In this document: piece by piece, positions 60,227 to 64,000 of the stretch
Layout: each line of letters starts with the position of its first letter
Numbering within the stretch: position 1 is the stretch's first letter
DNA from: Listeria cossartiae subsp. cayugensis
GTDB lineage: Bacteria; Bacillota; Bacilli; Lactobacillales; Listeriaceae
Direction: 5' to 3'
Assembly: GCF_014229095.1 (NCBI RefSeq)
Contig: NZ_JAARZC010000001.1
Span: 186,001 to 250,000, forward strand
DNA length: 64,000 bases
Notes under the pieces: model-generated
Database searches by the model: none
Told to the model about the DNA's origin: nothing
Seen by the model: only the letters and a program-made list of their open reading frames with translations
Translations under genes and position numbers: made by a program

Positions 60227-60955
60227 ATGACAGAAGAATTTGTGAACAAAGAAGATGCGCTGAAAAATTATAATGCAAAAGAGTTTCGAACACCAGATGG
60301 CTATACGAGCGATATGATTTTAACTACAGTAAAAGAGTTGAACGGGAAACCAACATTACATATTTTATTAATTAAACGAAGCCTTACAAACGCAGAAGGA
60401 AAACCAAATATGGAAGGCGGAAAATGGGCGGTTCCGGGCGGATTTGTGGATGAAAATGAATCTGCGGACCAAGCTGCCGAGCGTGAACTAGAAGAAGAAA
60501 CAAGTTTGACAGATATTCCGTTGATTCCTTTTGGGGTATTTGATAAACCGGGGCGTGATCCGCGCGGTTGGATTATTTCGCGGGCGTTTTATGCGATTGT
60601 GCCACCAGAAGCTTTAGAGAAACGTGCGGCTGGGGATGACGCGGCGGATATCGGGCTTTTTTCAATGACAGAAGCTTTAGAATTGCCACTTGCTTTTGAC
60701 CATTTAGATATGCTAAAAAAAGCATATAGCGCGATTACAGAAGAATTTTTACTGACGACGGCGATTCGCGATTTCTTGCCAGAAACTTTCTCAGCAGAGC
60801 TACTTTACCAAACGTTGGATGGTTGCACGAAGCCAGGTGTTTTGCCGGATGAAGTAGAATTTATGGAGAATATCGAGTATTTACCGTATTTAGAAAAAGT
60901 TGGCGAGTTGTACCGATTTAATGCGGATGCCGAAGCGGGAAGTATTTACTTTTAA
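60227..60955 (+). CDS. Nudix hydrolase with C-terminal extension
   Basis: 242 residues. The Nudix box begins at Gly72 (GFVDENESADQAAEREL) and continues to residue 94; the Gly expected near its end is Ser93 (EETSL), while the catalytic Arg86, Glu87, Glu90 and Glu91 are kept. The C-terminal ~80 residues (LTTAIRDFLPETFSAELLYQ) resemble the winged-helix part of NrtR-like proteins but could be only structural. Probable substrate: ADP-ribose or a related NAD metabolite. AAAAGGAG precedes the ATG. Confidence 0.85.
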   Translation: MTEEFVNKEDALKNYNAKEFRTPDGYTSDMILTTVKELNGKPTLHILLIKRSLTNAEGKPNMEGGKWAVPGGFVDENESADQAAERELEEETSLTDIPLIPFGVFDKPGRDPRGWIISRAFYAIVPPEALEKRAAGDDAADIGLFSMTEALELPLAFDHLDMLKKAYSAITEEFLLTTAIRDFLPETFSAELLYQTLDGCTKPGVLPDEVEFMENIEYLPYLEKVGELYRFNADAEAGSIYF

Positions 60956-60957
60956 AT

Positions 60958-60988
60958 GAAAAAGGAGCCAGCTATTTGGCTCCTTTTT
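60958..60988 (+). terminator. Bidirectional terminator
   Basis: AAAAAGGAGCCA and TGGCTCCTTTTT arms between convergent genes. Confidence 0.88.
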
Positions 60989-61881
60989 TATAGGAAATGT
61001 TTTTCACCATAGCGTAATGCGAAATCTTTAAAAGCCTTGGATGCTGGCGAAATGTAGTGGTTTTTTAAACTTGCTAGATAGATAAAACGATCGTGTTTTG
61101 GTTCGTTGATGGATAATACTTTGACGTTATAATGTGATAACGACGAGATTTTTGGCATAATCGAAATACCGTAATCAACGCTCACAAGGCCGACCATCGC
61201 GGTATCTTCCTCTACATAACAGCCGATTTTAGGTTGAATATTTATCTCAGCAAAAAGAGAATCGATGAGCGGTCTCAGCCCACTGGTGTCAGAAAAGAAA
61301 ATATACGAATAATCTGCGGTGTCTTTTAAATCAATCGAATCATATTTGGCAAGTGGATGGTTTTCAGAAACGACAACGACTAGCTCTTGTTTCGTTAATG
61401 GTAAAAACTCAATATCAGGTTCATTTTCGACGTAGGAGCAAATCGCTAGGTCGAATTTTTCATTTTTCAGATCAGGGATAATTGATTTAGTGGCACCTTG
61501 AAAAAAGGAAAATGTGATGTCTTTATGGCTTTCTACTTTGGTGAAATTTTGGACGAGTTCGGGAACCGTGTGCGCGCCCATGGTGTAAATAAAGCCTAAA
61601 TCAATATTTCCGTGCGATGGGCTCGTTAATTCGTGTAAAAGTTTTTCACCTTTTTCTAGTTCGGCGAGGGATTTTTCAACATAAGTTAAATAAAAGCGAC
61701 CGTATTTTGTTAAACGGATGTTGCGGCCTTGTTTTTCAAATAAATAGACGCCAAGTTCGCGCTCAAGTTCGGCGATAGAGTGGCTTAGGCTAGGCTGGGT
61801 AATAGATAGCTCGGCAGCGGCAATTGTGTAATGCTCTCGTTCGGCTAATTTTTTAAAATAGTATAGTTGACGCAAGTTCAT
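60988..61881 (-). CDS. LysR-family transcriptional regulator
   Basis: 297 residues. N-terminal winged HTH: MNLRQLYYFKKLAEREHYTI, AAAELSITQPSLSHSIAELE, then the usual effector domain (GNIDLGFIYTMGAHTVPELV). CysL/CynR-like in appearance. It is divergent from the reductase at 62079 and the 197-bp gap holds a T-N11-A inverted repeat, so it probably controls that gene. GAGGAGG-type site upstream of the ATG. Confidence 0.92.
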   Translation of the reverse strand: MNLRQLYYFKKLAEREHYTIAAAELSITQPSLSHSIAELERELGVYLFEKQGRNIRLTKYGRFYLTYVEKSLAELEKGEKLLHELTSPSHGNIDLGFIYTMGAHTVPELVQNFTKVESHKDITFSFFQGATKSIIPDLKNEKFDLAICSYVENEPDIEFLPLTKQELVVVVSENHPLAKYDSIDLKDTADYSYIFFSDTSGLRPLIDSLFAEINIQPKIGCYVEEDTAMVGLVSVDYGISIMPKISSLSHYNVKVLSINEPKHDRFIYLASLKNHYISPASKAFKDFALRYGEKHFL

Positions 61882-61929
61882 CGGTTAACCTCCTCGGAAT
61901 GCCTTGGTAACTCTATTGTAAGCGATTGT

Positions 61930-61944
61930 ATAGAAAAAATCTAT
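61930..61944 (+). promoter_or_regulatory. Candidate LysR-box between divergent genes
   Basis: ATAGA-AAAAA-TCTAT, a 15-bp T-N11-A-type inverted repeat. TATAAT at 61990-61995 is a likely -10 for the reductase. Confidence 0.5.
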
Positions 61945-62078
61945 GGATAAATCGAAAAATATACATTAGATTAATAATTATTCCTGACTTATAATGAAAG
62001 AGAAATAAGATTGTGCATTATTGAACGTGAATAATGTAACAAATCATTTGCTGAAATTATAGTCGCAGGAGGCTTATT

Positions 62079-64000
62079 ATGACAGATTATCCGAGTATTT
62101 TTGAACCATTAACTGTAAAACGAATGACCATTAAAAACCGTGTGATAATGCCGCCAATGGGGACAAACCTAGCTGGATTAAATGGCGAATTTTTAGAAGA
62201 ACATATGAATTACTACGAACAACGCGCAAAAGGTGGAACAGGTCTAATCACTATTGAAAACGCTTGTGTAGATTTTCCTTATGGTACAAACGGAACAACG
62301 CAACTTCGAATCGATAATGACCAATACATTCCTGGATTTTACAAATTAACAGAACGTCTTCATAAACATGGAACTTGTGTGTCCATCCAAATCAACCATG
62401 CCGGTGCATCTGCTTATCCAGCACGTTTGAACGGACTTCAACCAGTTTCCTCGTCAGATATTCCATCTAAAAAAGGCGGCACTGTGCCTCGTCCGCTTAC
62501 TGTCGAAGAAATTTATGAAATCGTCAATAAATACGGCGATGCAGCGAGACGCGCCCAACAAGCCGGCTTCGATGCAGTCGAAATTCACGGCGGACACTCG
62601 TACTTGCTATGCCAATTCTTATCGCCACTTTACAATAAACGGACAGACGAATTTGGTGGAACGCCTGAAAATCGTGCCCGTATCGTCAAACTAATTTTGG
62701 AAAAGGTGCGCGCAGAAGTCGGTCCATTTTTCCCAATCGTGCTGCGTTTTAGTGCAGATGAATTTACGGAAGGCGGCAACCATTTAGAAGACATTTTGGA
62801 ACTGCTAGATTATTGCCAAGAAGAAGCGGATATTTTGAATGTGTCAGCGGCAATTAACGATAATTTATACTTGCAAATTGACCAAATGAACTTGGAAGAT
62901 GGCTGGAGAAGCTACCTTGCAAAAGCGGTGAAAGATAAATTTAACAAACCAACGATTACTTCGGGGAACATCCGTAGTCCAAAAGCGGCAGAGAAAATTT
63001 TGTCAGAAGGATATGCGGACTTACTTGCGATGGGACGTGGCTTAATCGCTGAGCCTAACTGGGTGAACAAAGTGGCAACTGGCCAAGAAGACATGCTTCG
63101 AAAATGTATTTCTTGTAATATCGGGTGTGCGGATCACCGGATTTCGAAGTCGAAACCAATTCGCTGTACGGTGAATCCAGATATTATTCATGAAGATAAA
63201 TACAAAGAAACAAAAGTAACTCGTCCTACCAATGTTGTCGTAATTGGCGGCGGAACAGCAGGACTTGAAGCAGCTTGTACGGCGGCCGAAGTTGGCTGTA
63301 ACACAACGCTAATTGAAGCAAATGAACAAACTGGTGGCTTGGCACGAGCAATTGCCAACCTTCCAGACAAAAGCAGAATTGCCGATTTCCCTAATTATTT
63401 AGCGAACCGAGCAGAAAAATTAACCAATTTAAAAGTTATTACAGGCACTAAAGCTGATACTGCGCTTATTGATACATTTAATCCTGATGTGGTAGTCAAT
63501 GCCACAGGATCCAAACCATTACTTCCACCGATTAAAGGTTTGCATGACGTGATTGACAAAGAAGGCAGTAAGGTTCATTCGATTTTTGGACTTATTTCGA
63601 ATATCGATGACTTTACCGAATTTAGTAACAAAAAAGTTGCAGTTATCGGCGGTGGTGCAGTTGGACTTGATGTTGTCGAGTACTTCTCAGAACGTGGCTC
63701 GGATGTTACAATTGTAGAAATGATGCCACTTCTTGGAAAAGACTTAGATATGATTACACGTCTTTCCATGATGGACATTATCGAGAAAAACAAAGTTGAT
63801 GTCCAAACAGAAACTGCATTAACCGAAGTAGCAGCGGATCATTTCAAAGTGAAGCACGACGGAGTAGACGCCGAGATTCCATTTGATTACGGCTTTGTCT
63901 GCCTAGGAATGCGACCAGAACGCCCACTTATGGAAGAACTTGCGGCATACGGAAAAGAAAAACAAATTGAAATCGTAAATATTGGCGACAGCGCTGCAAC
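62079..64000 (+). CDS. NADH:flavin oxidoreductase/2-enoate reductase family protein (partial at window end)
   Basis: ATG 62079 behind GCAGGAGG opens a frame that stays open for 640 codons to the edge. N-terminal old-yellow-enzyme TIM barrel: FEPLTVKRMTIKNRVIMPPM, INHAGA, AVEIHGGHSYL. Then a 4Fe-4S motif CISCNIGC with a fourth Cys in PIRCTVNP, and an FAD/NAD domain (VVVIGGGTAGLEAACTAAE; KVAVIGGGAVGLDVVEYFSE). This is the multidomain FMN/FAD/Fe-S layout of 2,4-dienoyl-CoA reductase, BaiCD and enoate reductases. Substrate unknown; probable LysR control. Confidence 0.92.
   Translation, partial: MTDYPSIFEPLTVKRMTIKNRVIMPPMGTNLAGLNGEFLEEHMNYYEQRAKGGTGLITIENACVDFPYGTNGTTQLRIDNDQYIPGFYKLTERLHKHGTCVSIQINHAGASAYPARLNGLQPVSSSDIPSKKGGTVPRPLTVEEIYEIVNKYGDAARRAQQAGFDAVEIHGGHSYLLCQFLSPLYNKRTDEFGGTPENRARIVKLILEKVRAEVGPFFPIVLRFSADEFTEGGNHLEDILELLDYCQEEADILNVSAAINDNLYLQIDQMNLEDGWRSYLAKAVKDKFNKPTITSGNIRSPKAAEKILSEGYADLLAMGRGLIAEPNWVNKVATGQEDMLRKCISCNIGCADHRISKSKPIRCTVNPDIIHEDKYKETKVTRPTNVVVIGGGTAGLEAACTAAEVGCNTTLIEANEQTGGLARAIANLPDKSRIADFPNYLANRAEKLTNLKVITGTKADTALIDTFNPDVVVNATGSKPLLPPIKGLHDVIDKEGSKVHSIFGLISNIDDFTEFSNKKVAVIGGGAVGLDVVEYFSERGSDVTIVEMMPLLGKDLDMITRLSMMDIIEKNKVDVQTETALTEVAADHFKVKHDGVDAEIPFDYGFVCLGMRPERPLMEELAAYGKEKQIEIVNIGDSAA

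Noticed and set aside
1-64000. tRNA, rRNA, prophage or plasmid replication genes
   Set aside because: No cloverleaf, rRNA-like stretch, integrase, capsid or replication gene was recognised on either strand.

Overview
The window looks like a chromosome segment of Listeria sensu stricto (low-GC Firmicute). Strong AGGAGG-type ribosome sites, TTG/GTG starts and T-rich intrinsic terminators fit this, and from memory the gene order follows the L. monocytogenes lmo0432 to lmo0489 backbone: SDR oxidoreductase; MecA-like PBP; LCP protein; transglutaminase/DUF58/MoxR; PucR/permease/DUF917/hydantoinase; Mga-like regulator with a BspA-like surface operon; HD hydrolase; oleate hydratase; RlmN; IsdG-type heme monooxygenase; nitroreductase; L32; Nudix; LysR; enoate-reductase-like enzyme. 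The site that holds inlAB in L. monocytogenes, just after the SDR gene, instead holds a large RHS/WapA-type polymorphic toxin gene. This suggests L. innocua or another Listeria lacking inlAB here. No rRNA, tRNA, CRISPR array or intact insertion sequence was seen. Region 1 (1-18.3 kb): SDR gene, then a 2,195-residue RHS/WapA protein, then about 10.6 kb of same-strand, AT-rich small genes. These alternate soluble acidic proteins (two HEAT-repeat proteins, a duplicated 187-193 residue family) with 13 tiny two- or three-helix membrane proteins, plus broken copies and RHS fragments. It reads as an array of immunity genes and displaced toxin-tip cassettes left by turnover at the RHS 3' end. Region 2 (18.3-24.8 kb): a divergent Rrf2 regulator/NAD(P)H-binding reductase pair, an LXG toxin with putative immunity genes, a TM2 protein, a small anchored protein and a condensation-type acyltransferase. 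Region 3 (25-41.2 kb): envelope genes (PBP, LCP, TgpA-like transglutaminase, DUF58, MoxR), a YoaK-like protein, and a PucR-controlled permease/DUF917/hydantoinase operon. Region 4 (41.2-53.7 kb): accessory. A Mga-like regulator and a four-gene surface operon (DUF285 LRR lipoprotein, anchored protein, secreted protein, LPXTG-like protein), preceded by a 34-bp perfect palindrome, lie between the intact hydantoinase 3' end and a decayed second copy of it 7.3 kb away. Then come a secreted papain-like protein, a 677-bp tandem duplication of a DUF3139-like gene, a decayed LXG operon with an intact putative immunity gene, and an orphan toxin tip with a small membrane protein. Region 5 (53.8-64 kb): conserved backbone including TetR/oleate hydratase, rlmN, a Fur-type iron-regulated heme monooxygenase, nitroreductase with a cysteine-free L32, Nudix, LysR, and a divergent flavin/Fe-S reductase that runs off the window.
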